This document shows positions 45,856 through 56,343 of a DNA stretch of 64,000 nt, piece after piece. Numbering within the stretch: position 1 is the first letter of the stretch; each line of letters opens with the position of its first letter. The notes under the pieces are model-generated. The model saw only the letters and a list, made by a program, of their open reading frames with translations, had not been told where the DNA came from and ran no database searches. Source of the DNA: Larix kaempferi (lineage: Eukaryota; Streptophyta; Pinopsida; Pinales; Pinaceae); the NCBI GenBank assembly GCA_027924585.1, contig BSBM01000461.1:8016001-8080000 (forward strand). The letters are read 5' to 3'. The translations under genes were made by a program, and so were the position numbers.

Positions 45856-47848
45856 ATCCTCCATCCTTAGGAAGCAATGGTCTCCATTGCGTTAAATCCC
45901 TTATCATATGTCGAGCTGTGTGTCGAGTTGAGCTCTTGGTGTGACATTTGCTGAAGTGGAAAGATTGCCTTACCTTGACATCTTCAGAGGGTAGTAATTG
46001 TTGTTGATGGATGCGCTGGAGCTGTTCAACAGTTTTGGTTGTTGTGGTATCCTTGGTATGCACCAGTGTGGATGGTTTCTTTTTGGAGGGGCCCCTTGAA
46101 TGCGTGGCCTTGCACTGTAGAGGTACCCGAATAGGCGATGCTGCACTAACTTTGTGTTTTTCTTGTTTCTGCTGAGTAGAAGGATAATCTGCAGAGGTTG
46201 TGGATGTCTCCGCGATCTGATGTTCACCTTTAGTGGCAATTGCGAATAGGGAAAATTTCCCAGTGTGGGAGATTATCTTTCTTCCCTGCTCGTTTGGGGT
46301 AGGTGCAACTATCTCTGGTATCCGATAGAGTTGTCCTCCCAAAGTGACAATGACACTGCGAGGTCGTGATTCATATACAGCATGACGCTTCCACATATAT
46401 GGTTGTCCTAAAAGAACATCACATACTTCAAGTGGGGCCACATCACACAATACCTCATCTTTGAAGGGCTTGATGCCATATGGCAGGCGACATTGGTGAC
46501 TGACACGGATCCTTCGTCCTTGGCTTAGCCATCCAATGGTGTATGGTTGTGGGTGTGGCGTTATTGGTAGCTCCAATCTCTTGATGACTTCTTCTGAGAT
46601 CAGGTTCTTCTGGCTGCCGCTGTCCACAACAAAGTGTAGGGGAATTCCCTTCACCCACATCTGTGAGTGGAAAAGGCGCTCCTCTGCGTCCGACTCTTCA
46701 GGCTCCTCTGGCTGAATCTGTGTGGTGGCAACAACGGCACTGGGTTCTGCATCAATGATCTGCTTCCCTTTTTGCGCGGCTGTGAAATTAGGTTCCGAGT
46801 CAGAATCGAAACTGGGATCTGATTCTGAAGCTTTGATCTCAGCCACCAATGACTGTTTTGAGCGACAATCATCAGTGTTGTGCCAGGGGCTTTTGTGGAA
46901 CTCGCACCACTTCCCGGTGTCCTTCTTTGTCTTTTCTTTACCCTTCTTCGCCTGTGGTTGGGACTGGTTTTCCTTTTCTTGCCCCGTGCTCTGCGAGCCA
47001 GAGTTTCCCTTGCCCTGCTTCTGCGCAGGTCCGAAGTCACGCTTGTTCTTTTGCTGAAATTTCTGCTCAATTTTGACAGCATATCGATAGGCGGATCCGA
47101 GTGAAGAGATTTCCAGGAAATCCATCTCTATTCGGATGTATCGGTGTAGGCCACTGCGATATTTCAGTACTAGGTGCCGCTCGGAGTCCTTGATACCCAG
47201 CTTTGTGCGCAAGGTATGAAATTTGTTGGTGTACTCCGACACCGTTTGGTCCCTCTCTTGATGCAGAATGGTCCATTTTGTGTACTGGTCATCATAGTTT
47301 CCAACAGGGTAATATTGTTCTTTGACGACATCTATAAAAGAGGCCCAAGTGGGATTGGAATATTCAAACAATCCAGACTCGTCTGACGAGTTTTGCTCAC
47401 AATAAGTTTCCCACCAATTTTTGACATGGGGGACGGCCTTAAGGAGCGCAAAGATGATCTTTTCCCTGTCGGAAAATTTGTGGACAGAGAAATACCCTTC
47501 TAGTAGATTCAACCATTTATCTAGAGCATCGGCATCGATTTGGCCTTCAAATAAAGGGATATCAAAATTAACTTGTACCTTGAAGGGAGTCGTATCTCCG
47601 AAATGGCTGCTCGTTGAGGGTGCAATTGCCGCTGTTGGCATGCGTTGAAGGATTTGGGCGAAATTATCCATCATCTCGTTCCTCTGTCGCGCGAGGGCTT
47701 CCTCGAGCAACAACTTGATAGGATCTACTGCTCCGTCGTCTCTCTTTTCTTCCGCCATAGGAGGCCGTTTGGGGCGGCGAGAGTGGTCTTCCCCAAGTGA
47801 AACTAGTTCGAGACCCAACTCTCTGTATCCTGACCTCGTTGGGGACAT
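45650..47848 (-). CDS. Gag-protease fusion protein, unit 2 (intact)
   Basis: This has the same 732-codon layout as unit 1, with gag domain, CHHC knuckle, DSGS protease and an LTR-encoded tail. Differences seen by eye include FIDVVKE instead of FIDAVKE in gag, EESDAEE instead of EESEAEE before the protease, and GPIRKL at the C-terminus. No stop or frameshift is present. It shares the bases at the positions equivalent to 43319 and 43403 with unit 1 only, which marks these two units as closest neighbours at their 3' ends. Confidence 0.85.
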   Translation of the reverse strand: MSPTRSGYRELGLELVSLGEDHSRRPKRPPMAEEKRDDGAVDPIKLLLEEALARQRNEMMDNFAQILQRMPTAAIAPSTSSHFGDTTPFKVQVNFDIPLFEGQIDADALDKWLNLLEGYFSVHKFSDREKIIFALLKAVPHVKNWWETYCEQNSSDESGLFEYSNPTWASFIDVVKEQYYPVGNYDDQYTKWTILHQERDQTVSEYTNKFHTLRTKLGIKDSERHLVLKYRSGLHRYIRIEMDFLEISSLGSAYRYAVKIEQKFQQKNKRDFGPAQKQGKGNSGSQSTGQEKENQSQPQAKKGKEKTKKDTGKWCEFHKSPWHNTDDCRSKQSLVAEIKASESDPSFDSDSEPNFTAAQKGKQIIDAEPSAVVATTQIQPEEPEESDAEERLFHSQMWVKGIPLHFVVDSGSQKNLISEEVIKRLELPITPHPQPYTIGWLSQGRRIRVSHQCRLPYGIKPFKDEVLCDVAPLEVCDVLLGQPYMWKRHAVYESRPRSVIVTLGGQLYRIPEIVAPTPNEQGRKIISHTGKFSLFAIATKGEHQIAETSTTSADYPSTQQKQEKHKVSAASPIRVPLQCKATHSRGPSKKKPSTLVHTKDTTTTKTVEQLQRIHQQQLLPSEDVKVRQSFHFSKCHTKSSTRHTARHMIRDLTQWRPLLPKDGGLIQVDIGGGPPLPTGSKQSSGNFDKLLFLAVFRVLNFRSHFEALNDIFWRFGGPNGCPRHAFGPIRKL

Positions 47849-47889
47849 GCACCGAGAAACAATCAAAGAGCAGACCGCTCTGATACCAC

Positions 47890-48510
47890 TGATCCGGATT
47901 TATGTGGGAACGAAACAAAAGATAGCATATACAGAATCATATACATAGATATATTGCAAATAACACAGTGATACAGTAAACACATATTCTATTAAATAGC
48001 GGAAATAGAATAGACTGTAAAATACAATAGCTAGAATGGTGGTAGCTATCTCTGAGAAGAGATGTGGCCGCTATGCTCATTCGTGCCAAGATGAATACAA
48101 AGAGAGGCCGAAAGGGCCTATTTATCATAAGCACGAGGGAAAGAATCCCAAACATCCAAAAACCTAACCCTAGGAGATGAAGCGCCAAAAGTCATGTGGG
48201 CCCCGTTTGGGTAAGTTAGTACATCAACTTCCCGGGGTCGTAACTTTTGCATGCGATCTCCGTTTGGGGCGCTCGGTAGCCCGTTGGAAAGGTCTATCCG
48301 AGATTTACAACTTTCGACTGGGCCCAAATGCATGCCGAAGGCAACCATTTGGTCCCCCAAATCGCCAAAAAATGTCGTTTAGGGCCTCAAAATGGCTCCG
48401 GAAGTTCAGGACCCGAAAAACTGCTAAAAATAGTAATTTATCAAAATTGCCAGAAGACTGTTTTGAGCCAGTTGGAAGAGGTGGGCCGCCACCGATATCC
48501 ACCTGGATCA
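47890..48510 (-). repeat. LTR 3 of the array
   Basis: The hot positions read C48318, A48339 and A48344. One private change (GCACGAGGG instead of GCATGAGGG) lies at about 48134. Confidence 0.88.
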
Positions 48511-49141
48511 ATCCTCCATCCTTAGGAAGCAATGGTCTCCATTGCGTTAAATCCCTTATCATATGTCGAGCTGTGTGTCGAGTTGAGCTCTTGGTGTGAC
48601 ATTTGCTGAAGTGGAAAGATTGCCTTACTTTGACATCTTCAGAGGGTAGTAATTGTTGTTGATGGATGCGCTGGAGCTGTTCAACAGTTTTGGTTGTTGT
48701 GGTATCCTTGGTGTGCACCAGTGTGGATGGTTTCTTTTTGGAGGGGCCCCTTGAATGCGTGGCCTTGCACTGTAGAGGTACCCGAATAGGCGATGCTGCA
48801 CTAACTTTGTGTTTTTCTTGTTTCTGCTGAGTAGAAGGATAATCTGCAGAGGTTGTGGATGTCTCCGCGATCTGATGTTCACCTTTAGTGGCAATTGCGA
48901 ATAGGGAAAATTTCCCAGTGTGGGAGATTATCTTTCTTCCCTGCTCGTTTGGGGTAGGTGCAACTATCTCTGGTATCCGATAGAGTTGTCCTCCCAAAGT
49001 GACAATGACACTGCGAGGTCGTGATTCATATACAGCATGACGCTTCCACATATATGGTTGTCCTAAAAGAACATCACATACTTCAAGTGGGGCCACATCA
49101 CACAATACCTCATCTTTGAAGGGCTTGATGCCATATGGCAG

Positions 49142-49146
49142 GCGAC
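49142..49146. repeat. Target-site duplication, left copy (GCGAC)
   Basis: GCGAC at 49142-49146 and again at 56339-56343, immediately outside both LTRs of the nested element. A five-base duplication is standard for LTR retrotransposon integrases. Confidence 0.95.
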
Positions 49147-49750
49147 TGTTAAATATTGTAACTTCAAAGAATATTATATTTGTACTTTATTATTCCGGAG
49201 ATGATTCATTCCTCCGTGAAGATCTTATTGTATATCCGGAGATGTTTATTCCTCCGTCGGAATGTGGTAACTCGGGTTATTAGACTTCCCTAGTGGGGGT
49301 CGGCCCTAAATGTGTTATGTGGGTCAAAGGGTTATTAGACCACCCTAGAGGGGTCGGCCCAGTTAGTTGTAGTGGGTTATTTAACCTATTGGTTAAATAC
49401 GAGCCTACGTGTACTTGTGTAAAATACATATCAAAGTAGTGTATAAATAGAGGAGGTGTGTTCCTCATTATACACACTCACTCATTCAAGGGAGGCGCAC
49501 CTATTGGAGGAGAGGTCTGCTACAGTGGAGAAGGAGATCATGTCTTTGGTTTGCATCTTTGTATATTGCTGGTCATCTATATTGAGGAAGCTTTACTGGG
49601 TTTTCTACCCCATGAGGGTTTCCCAGGATAAATCTGTGTCTCTTGTGTTTATGCTATGCTTGTTGTTTCTTCAGTGATCCTGTATATGCTATTATTGTGA
49701 AATGGAATGTAATGCTGCTATTTTCTGTCTTAGCATATTGAATTTTAACA
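49147..49750 (+). repeat. 5' LTR of the nested copia element (604 bp)
   Basis: It starts TGTTAAATATTG and ends ATTTTAACA, with TGTTAAA/TTTAACA inverted ends. The promoter TATAAATAG is at 49442-49450. Two internal duplications are visible: GGGTTATTAGAC at 49274 and 49329, and CCGGAGATG at 49195 and 49236. A 73-codon frame (49456-49677) lies in R-U5 and is present in both LTRs; it has no known domain. Confidence 0.95.
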
Positions 49751-49762
49751 TGGTATCAGAGC
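49751..49762 (+). promoter_or_regulatory. tRNA-Met primer-binding site of the nested element
   Basis: TGGTATCAGAGC follows the LTR end with no spacer. Confidence 0.95.
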
Positions 49763-52739
49763 TAACCTGAAGGAAGACAAGGTATGGCACTAAAGACACT
49801 TGCTTTACTTACGACAATTTGAAGGTTAGGGTTTTACATAGCAAAAACCAGTCATCGTAGCACTTTCGCTATAAATCCGTTTTGGCAAAGTTTTCGGATC
49901 TGAAATTGTTACAGGACGAAGCTAAGATCTCCAGGTACCTTGTGTCCAAAGGACAACCTCTAATTCGTTGTACTTTGTGATTTATGATCTGTACAATATA
50001 GGGTTTCTGCCTCTTCCAGATCTGAGTCAAAATCAGGTGACCTTGGGAAAAAGGTCATAACTTGGGCTAGGAAGATCCAAATGAAATTTCGTGAAAAGTG
50101 AAAGGTAGTACACAGACTGTACTATCTCAGAAAACTTTTTCAGAGGCCGAAGTTGAACCAGTGACACGTGGCACGCCGTACAAGTTCGCTCTCCTGTATT
50201 ATCCCATAAACAGGTCACGTTGCGACACTTGGCATAACTCTCTCTCAGAGAATCCAATTGAGGTCAGACCTGTCAGGATGGAAAGATAACAGGCCGAGCT
50301 ATCTCAGAAAACTTTTTCAGAGGCCGAAGATCAAACAGTGACACGTGGCACGCCGTACAAGTTCGCTCTCCTGTATTTTCCCAAAACAGGTCACGTTGCG
50401 ACATTTGGCATAACTCTCTCTCAGAACATCCAATTGAGGTCAGACCTGTCATGATGGAAAGCTAACAGGTCAGGCTATCTCAGAAAACTTTTTCAGACCC
50501 TGTGGATCAAAAATTTCGGAGTTACACCAGAAACAATCAGGTACATATTTCTGTCAAAACAGAATTATTTTTTGGTACCTTCATTCATGGCTTCCGAAAT
50601 TTAGGGCTTTGAAGAAAGTTGGAATTTTTGTAATCGGAGACCACGGCTGGATGCTACTCATCAAAATAGAAATTTAGAGACCAAGATCAGAATTTTTGGT
50701 TGGGCAGAAGGCCGGGCTTGATTAGACCCTAGTTCGGGACTTTGATCAGAAAAGTGGAAAATTAGGGCTTCTGTAAAAATAGGAATTTTTGAAATCTGTG
50801 ACCACGGCTGGAAGCTCCTCAGAAAAATAGAAGCTTAGAGCTTTGGTTCAAACTTTTTGATGGGGCAAAAGAGTGGGCTTCATCAAACCCCAGTTCAGGG
50901 TCACGTCCAGTGAATCCGAAAGTTTCAAAGGCAAAATTGAGGAGTAAAACTTTGCAGTTTTCAAATTCTAAATATATCAGTTTGATCAGCTCATCAAGGC
51001 GCATATTTCTATCCTTTCGGAAGTCTGAAATTCAAAGTTTGAATTTTTGGGGTTTCTCTGACAAACCCATATCCAGCTCCAGGTCCAGTTCTTGCAAATC
51101 AAGTGGATAGGGTTAATCCTAGAAGAAGATAGATTGGTCACCTACATAAGTGAAGGAGTTCATGTTTCAGAGGGAGATGAGGCTAAGGCTTTACATAAGG
51201 AGATTACAAGCGATCTCGATAGGTATGACTCATCGAGGTATGTTTTGAGATTTGTTCATGATTAAGTTTATGGTATGTTTGTCTTCATGATTATTACAGT
51301 TAGTACAATCTTGATTTTAGATTTGTTGTATCACCTTAACAAAATTATGAATGCATGATAGAAGATATTCATTGGTTAGGGTGTTGACACTTATGATTGT
51401 ACTAATGCATTATGGTGTTGTGTGAGGTTGAGGTTGTCTGCTAACAAGATACAGGTACATCACAAAAGACAAATCAGGCTTCATGACCATGAAAACATGA
51501 AGACAAAGACTCATCCATAATCTTTGTTCTACTTACGAGGTATGTTGTACATAACCAAGTAGGTATAATAATCCAGGTATGTTTCCCATGAATCTTACCT
51601 TGTGTTAGGATCCCTTATATAAGTATACTTGGAATGATTGGTTATGCTCATTCATAAAGTTAGTAACCAAGGGATTATGCATATTATATCTCTTATCAAT
51701 GATACGCATGAGTAAAAGAAGACTTCCCTGAAATCTTGAATACTAATGTTTATTAACTATAATCATGACTATACGTTTTCAAGATTATTTAGTACTATAA
51801 TGTTTTGATAGCATTTAGAATATACTAATGAGTGTATGTTTGTATATGAGATCATGAGGATGACTCTTGAGCATGCACAGTGGTACAGAATGAATAGAAG
51901 TTCAAAATACATACAGAAGATCAAGCGGGAGGCAGCCACACAAACATAAAAGATAAGTATTTGAGTTGCTATTTGAAATAGTAATGATATTGCCTGCATG
52001 CATATTTGTATTCCTAGAATATATAATGCTGAGTGTAAACATTCATAGAGCATTGAACAGTATACAACTAATGTGCATATGCTTGGACAAACATTCCATT
52101 GTTGCTTGTCTAGAATGAAACCTCTTTGCTGACATGCTGAGAGTTGTGCACACTCTCGATAGTATGTTCTGGTAGAGATGGAAGGCATCTAGATAGCCAC
52201 TGTATGCATACAGGATATGGGAAAGTGTTGTGCCAAAGTAATGGTCAAAATAGTTGCATCACTATGTAAATGATATCTGTATGCATAATGGGTTATCTTT
52301 TGATGATTATGAAGTATTACTAATCATGTACTTAATTTTGATTTGTAGGAAAGGTCATGAAGAATGATGGACACCGTACAAGTGGTGGATGTTCAAACAA
52401 GAAGATTTACAAATCAAACAAAATATAGAAGGATCATGGCTAGAAGATTCTCTTAGAAAGGGGAAGAGAATCATGACAAGATGTTTGCTCCAAGTATGGT
52501 GTAATTAAAGAAGAGGTATGAATCAGGTTCTGTATAGGTACCTAGGATCGATAATAATTTAAGCTTAATGATCACCATGGGTGATGTGGATCTCAACCTT
52601 TGCTACAAGGTTGAATATGATACACATATGACATGGATGCAAGAAGGAACTCACCACAGAGTTCGAATGATACTGAGGCTCATATCAGTAGACCCATCTA
52701 ACGAGAGATGGCACAGATAGATATGCAGAAGATCATTCA
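49763..52739 (+). other. Leader and unrecognised internal region of the nested element
   Basis: No gag domain is readable in any frame. The segment 50122-50500 holds two and a part copies of a 177-bp repeat (CTATCTCAGAAAACTTTTTC at 50122, 50299 and 50475). A second, diverged pair with a 161-bp period starts at 50621 and 50782 (GGAATTTTTG...GACCACGGCTGG). From 51100 on, the sequence is AT-rich, with recurrent AGGTATG words but no protein similarity I can support. Confidence 0.6.
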
Positions 52740-53610
52740 ATGCAGAAATGAAAAATGAAAGATCTCAATTTGATGATTTACTTCCTAGGTCTGGAAGTAT
52801 GGCAAGGCTCAGAAGGAATATTTATCAATCAGGGAAAGTATGATGAGAAATATGACTTGAGGTGTTGGAATGGCCACTCTTATGGATTCCAGCTTGAAGC
52901 CGTTAGGGGATAAATCATCAGAGTTAGTGGATATAACTCTGTACAGTCAAATTATTGGGTCTTTGATATATCTAACATATACTAGGTTAGATATATGCTC
53001 TGTTTTGAACACCTTGAGTTAGTATCTAGTGGAAACTAGATGTGTTTACCTGATAGTTGCAAAGTATGTGATGAGGCACATAAAGGACACGATAGAATTT
53101 GATCTATGCTATCTTGAAGATCATGACTTCAAATGGCTATTCAGATTCTGTTTGGGCAGGAAGTGTATCAGACAAGAAGAACACCTCGAGAGGATGTTAT
53201 TGTCTGGGATTAGCCATGATCTCGTGGTTTAGCTGGAAGCAGTCTAGTGTGACTCTCAGCACAAGCGGAATATATGGCTGCTTGCTCTGCTAGTTGTGAA
53301 GAAGTTTGGCTTTAGGATTGTTTGACTTAGAGTTAGAACCAACTGAGATCCTATGTGATAATTAGAGTTGTATCAAGATGACATAGAATCTAGTGTTCCA
53401 TGATAAGTCAAAGAACATAGGGAACTAACAAGATATGTCACAGAAATGAACTCTAAAAGTTTGAATTTGTAACAGGTTACCATTGTACTAACCAAGCCCC
53501 TACGTCAAGTGAAGAAGTTACCAACCAAACCTCTGTCTCGAGTGAAGTTTGAATACTTCCGAGACAAGCTTGGTGTAGTTCAAAAGGACCGTCCTCGAAA
53601 GGGGGAGTAG
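52740..53610 (+). pseudogene. Degenerate copia reverse transcriptase/RNase H end
   Basis: Across several frames the order of Ty1/copia Pol motifs is kept: YFLGLEVWQGSEGIFINQGK (about 52780-52840) from the end of reverse transcriptase, SELVDITLYSQIIGSLIYLT (52920-52980), and then the RNase H region with KYVMRHIKDTIEFDL (53061-53105), GYSDSVWAGSVSDKKNTSRG (about 53130-53190) and MISWFSWKQSSVTLST (53217-53264). A tail resembling LSRVKFEYFRDKLGVV runs to 53610. Frame shifts and lost residues, including the catalytic-motif change DSDWAG to DSVWAG, show that it cannot work. It gives the superfamily of the element. Confidence 0.85.
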
Positions 53611-53759
53611 TATAGTCACTACTGATGAGATTGTCTCATCAAACAACAAGGTCGTTGATGAGGTAACCTGTTCTCTACACCCAGTTACTTAGAAATATTT
53701 AGATTTAGGACTCTTATACTTAGAATACTTAGCTTTACTTATACATGCTTTTGATGATA

Positions 53760-54035
53760 GATGTATTGGTGAGAATACATGCTAGATGTATACATGTTTT
53801 GGTGTGATGTATACATGTTTAGATGTATTAGTAAGAATACATGCTAGTTGTGATGTATACATGTTCTGATGTGATGTGTACATGTTTTGATTAGTGATGT
53901 ATACATGTTTTGTTGTACACATGTTTTGATGTGATGTGTACATGTGTTGATTAAGTGATGTATACATGTTTTGATGTACACATGTCTTGATGTGATGTAT
54001 ACATGTTTTGATGTGATATATGATTGTACCTGTAT
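53760..54035. repeat. Tandem block A: ATGTATACATGTTTTG words
   Basis: About twelve irregular copies of GATGT(A/G)TACATGT(TTTG) occur, with spacings between 18 and 40 bp. TGTATACA is itself a palindrome. Frames through it are artefacts. Confidence 0.85.
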
Positions 54036-54050
54036 GGATGAGAAAAGAGT

Positions 54051-54480
54051 TGAGGGGATTGGATCATCCCTGGACTTTCAGTCCTAAAGAGAGCCGTAGA
54101 CGTAAGGTCTCCGAGAATGAAGTCCTTAGTGGACAGTTGAGGGGATTGGATCATCCCTGGACTTTCAGTCCTAAAGAGAACCGTAGACGTAAGGTCTCCG
54201 AGAATGAAGTCCTTAGTGGACAGTTGAGGGGATTGGATCATCCCTGGACTTTCAGCCCTAAAGAGAACCGTAGACGTAAGGTCTCCGAGAATGAAGTCCT
54301 TAGTGGACAGTTGAGGGGATTGGATCATCCCTGGACTTTCAGTCCTAAAGAGAACCGTAGACGTGAGGTCTCCGAGAATGAAGTCCTTGGTGGACTTGAG
54401 GGGATTGGATCATCCCTGGACTCTCAGTCCTAAAGAGAGCCGTAGACGTGAGGTCTCCGAGAATAGAAGATAGGACTGCA
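54051..54480. repeat. Tandem block B: 87-bp repeat, about five copies
   Basis: Copies start at 54051, 54138, 54225 and 54312, and a slightly shortened one begins near 54396. Each contains TGAGGGGATTGGATCATCCC, CGTAGACGT(A/G)AGGTCTCCGAG and GAATGAAGTCCTT. Because 87 is a multiple of three, a long frame appears, but it is only the repeat read as protein. Confidence 0.95.
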
Positions 54481-54495
54481 TCGTCCCTGGACCTT

Positions 54496-55010
54496 AGTTC
54501 AAAATGTACGTGATGGGGATTGCATCATCCCGGAACTGATAGTTCAAAATGTACGTGATGGGGATTGCATCATCCCGGAACTGATAGTTCAAAATGTACG
54601 TGATGGGGATTGCATCATCCCGGAACTGATAGTTCAAAATGTACGTGATGGGGATTGCATCATCCCGGAACTGATAGTTCAAAATGTACGTGATGGGGAT
54701 TGCATCATCCCGGAACTGATAGTTCAAAATGTACGTGATGGGGATTGCATCATCCCGGAACTGGTAGTTCAAAATGTACGTGATGGGGATTGCATCATCC
54801 CGGAACTGATAGTTCAAAATGTACGTGATGGGGATTGCATCATCCCGGAACTGGTAGTTCAAAATGTACGTGATGGGGATTGCATCATCCCGGAACTGAT
54901 AGTTCAAAATGTACGTGATGGGGATTGCATCATCCCGGAACTGATAGTTCAAAATGTACGTGATGGGGATTGCATCATCCCGGAACTGATAGTTCAAAAT
55001 GTACGTGAAG
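54496..55010. repeat. Tandem block C: 45-bp repeat, twelve copies
   Basis: AGTTCAAAATGTACGTGATG occurs every 45 bp from 54496 to 54991. Each unit also holds GGGGATTGCATCATCCCGG, clearly related to the GGGGATTGGATCATCCCTGG of block B. Copies are almost identical; two read CTGGTAG instead of CTGATAG. Flanking block-B-like text on both sides (54470 and 55011-55070) suggests that C expanded inside a B unit. Confidence 0.95.
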
Positions 55011-55085
55011 GGGATTGTATCATCCCCGGACTTCGGTCCCTGAATTGATCCGTAGACGAATGGTCTCCGAGAAAGTGATGGTATT

Positions 55086-55440
55086 AATGATGTGGTTACT
55101 TGTATCGGTAGGATACTTGTATTGATGATGTGGTTACTTGTATCGGTAGGATACTTGTATTGATGATGTGGTTACTTGTATCGGTAGGATACTTGTATTG
55201 ATGATGTGGTTACTCGTATCGGTAGGATACTTGTATTGATGATGTGGTTACTTGTATCGGTAGGATACTTGTATTGATGATGTGGTTACTTGTATCGGTA
55301 GGATACTTGTACTGATGATGTGGTTACTTGTATCGGTAGGATACTTGTACTGATGATGTGGTTACTTGTATCGGTAGGATACTTGTATTGATGATGTGGT
55401 TACTTGTATCGGTAGGATACTTGTACTAATGATGTGGATA
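55086..55440. repeat. Tandem block D: 38-bp repeat, about nine copies
   Basis: GATGATGTGGTTACTTGTAT recurs at 38-bp steps from 55086 (55124, 55162, 55200 and so on) to 55428, where the pattern decays. Variants are single bases such as TTGTATT/TTGTACT. Confidence 0.95.
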
Positions 55441-55725
55441 CTTGTATTGTTATGGATACCTGTATTGATGACGATGCTGATGGTCGTGAGATGACGATAC
55501 TGATGATCGTGAGGATCCAGATGTTGATGTTGTTGTAGTTGTTCGAGTGCTGCAGAAGATAAAGACTCAGTACTGAAGATGTTGATGTTCCAGTATTGAA
55601 GATGTTCCAGTAACTGCTTGAGTTACTGATGATGTTGAGAAAGCTTCCAATGATTTATAGATGTATCATGTATGATGTTGATGACTCCTTGCTCGTGCAG
55701 ATACTGTTATAATATCCTTCTCGTT
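55441..55725 (+). other. 3' untranslated segment of the nested element
   Basis: GATGAT/GTTGAT-rich, low-complexity sequence between the repeats and the polypurine tract. No frame is worth calling. Confidence 0.6.
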
Positions 55726-55734
55726 AAGGGGGAG
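55726..55734 (+). promoter_or_regulatory. Polypurine tract of the nested element
   Basis: AAGGGGGAG immediately precedes the 3' LTR. It is the plus-strand primer site. Confidence 0.92.
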
Positions 55735-56338
55735 TGTTAAATATTGTAACTTCAAAGAATATTATATTTGTACTTTATTATTCCGGAGATGATTCATTCC
55801 TCCGTGAAGATCTTATTGTATATCCGGAGATGTTTATTCCTCCGTCGGAATGTGGTAACTCGGGTTATTAGACTTCCCTAGTGGGGGTCGGCCCTAAATG
55901 TGTTATGTGGGTCAAAGGGTTATTAGACCACCCTAGAGGGGTCGGCCCAGTTAGTTGTAGTGGGTTATTTAACCTATTGGTTAAATACGAGCCTACGTGT
56001 ACTTGTGTAAAATACATATCAAAGTAGTGTATAAATAGAGGAGGTGTGTTCCTCATTATACACACTCACTCATTCAAGGGAGGCGCACCTATTGGAGGAG
56101 AGGTCTGCTACAGTGGAGAAGGAGATCATGTCTTTGGTTTGCATCTTTGTATATTGCTGGTCATCTATATTGAGGAAGCTTTACTGGGTTTTCTACCCCA
56201 TGAGGGTTTCCCAGGATAAATCTGTGTCTCTTGTGTTTATGCTATGCTTGTTGTTTCTTCAGTGATCCTGTATATGCTATTATTGTGAAATGGAATGTAA
56301 TGCTGCTATTTTCTGTCTTAGCATATTGAATTTTAACA
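55735..56338 (+). repeat. 3' LTR of the nested copia element (604 bp)
   Basis: Compared by eye with the 5' LTR along its full length, I found no difference. Its TATA box is at 56030-56038. Confidence 0.95.
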
Positions 56339-56343
56339 GCGAC
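56339..56343. repeat. Target-site duplication, right copy (GCGAC)
   Basis: Matches 49142-49146. The gag-protease reading of unit 3 resumes directly after it. Confidence 0.95.

Larger units (their letters stand above)
49147..56338 (+). mobile_element. Nested non-autonomous Ty1/copia element, 7,192 bp
   Basis: The element is complete from LTR to LTR with a target-site duplication, an adjacent tRNA-Met primer-binding site and a polypurine tract. The two 604-bp LTRs show no difference by eye, so the insertion is very recent. The internal region has no intact gag or pol. Only broken reverse transcriptase/RNase H sequence of copia type remains (52740-53610), followed by four tandem-repeat blocks (53760-55440). 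It must have been mobilised by proteins of a related autonomous copia element. Confidence 0.93.

Noticed and set aside
54020-54433. 137-codon frame with repeated 29-residue units (and the 167-codon frame at 54494-54997 on the other strand)
   Set aside because: The repeat periods of 87 and 45 bp are multiples of three, so long frames arise automatically. There is no start context or domain.
53760-55440. CRISPR-like regular repeats
   Set aside because: The repeats are contiguous tandem units without unique spacers, inside a plant retrotransposon.
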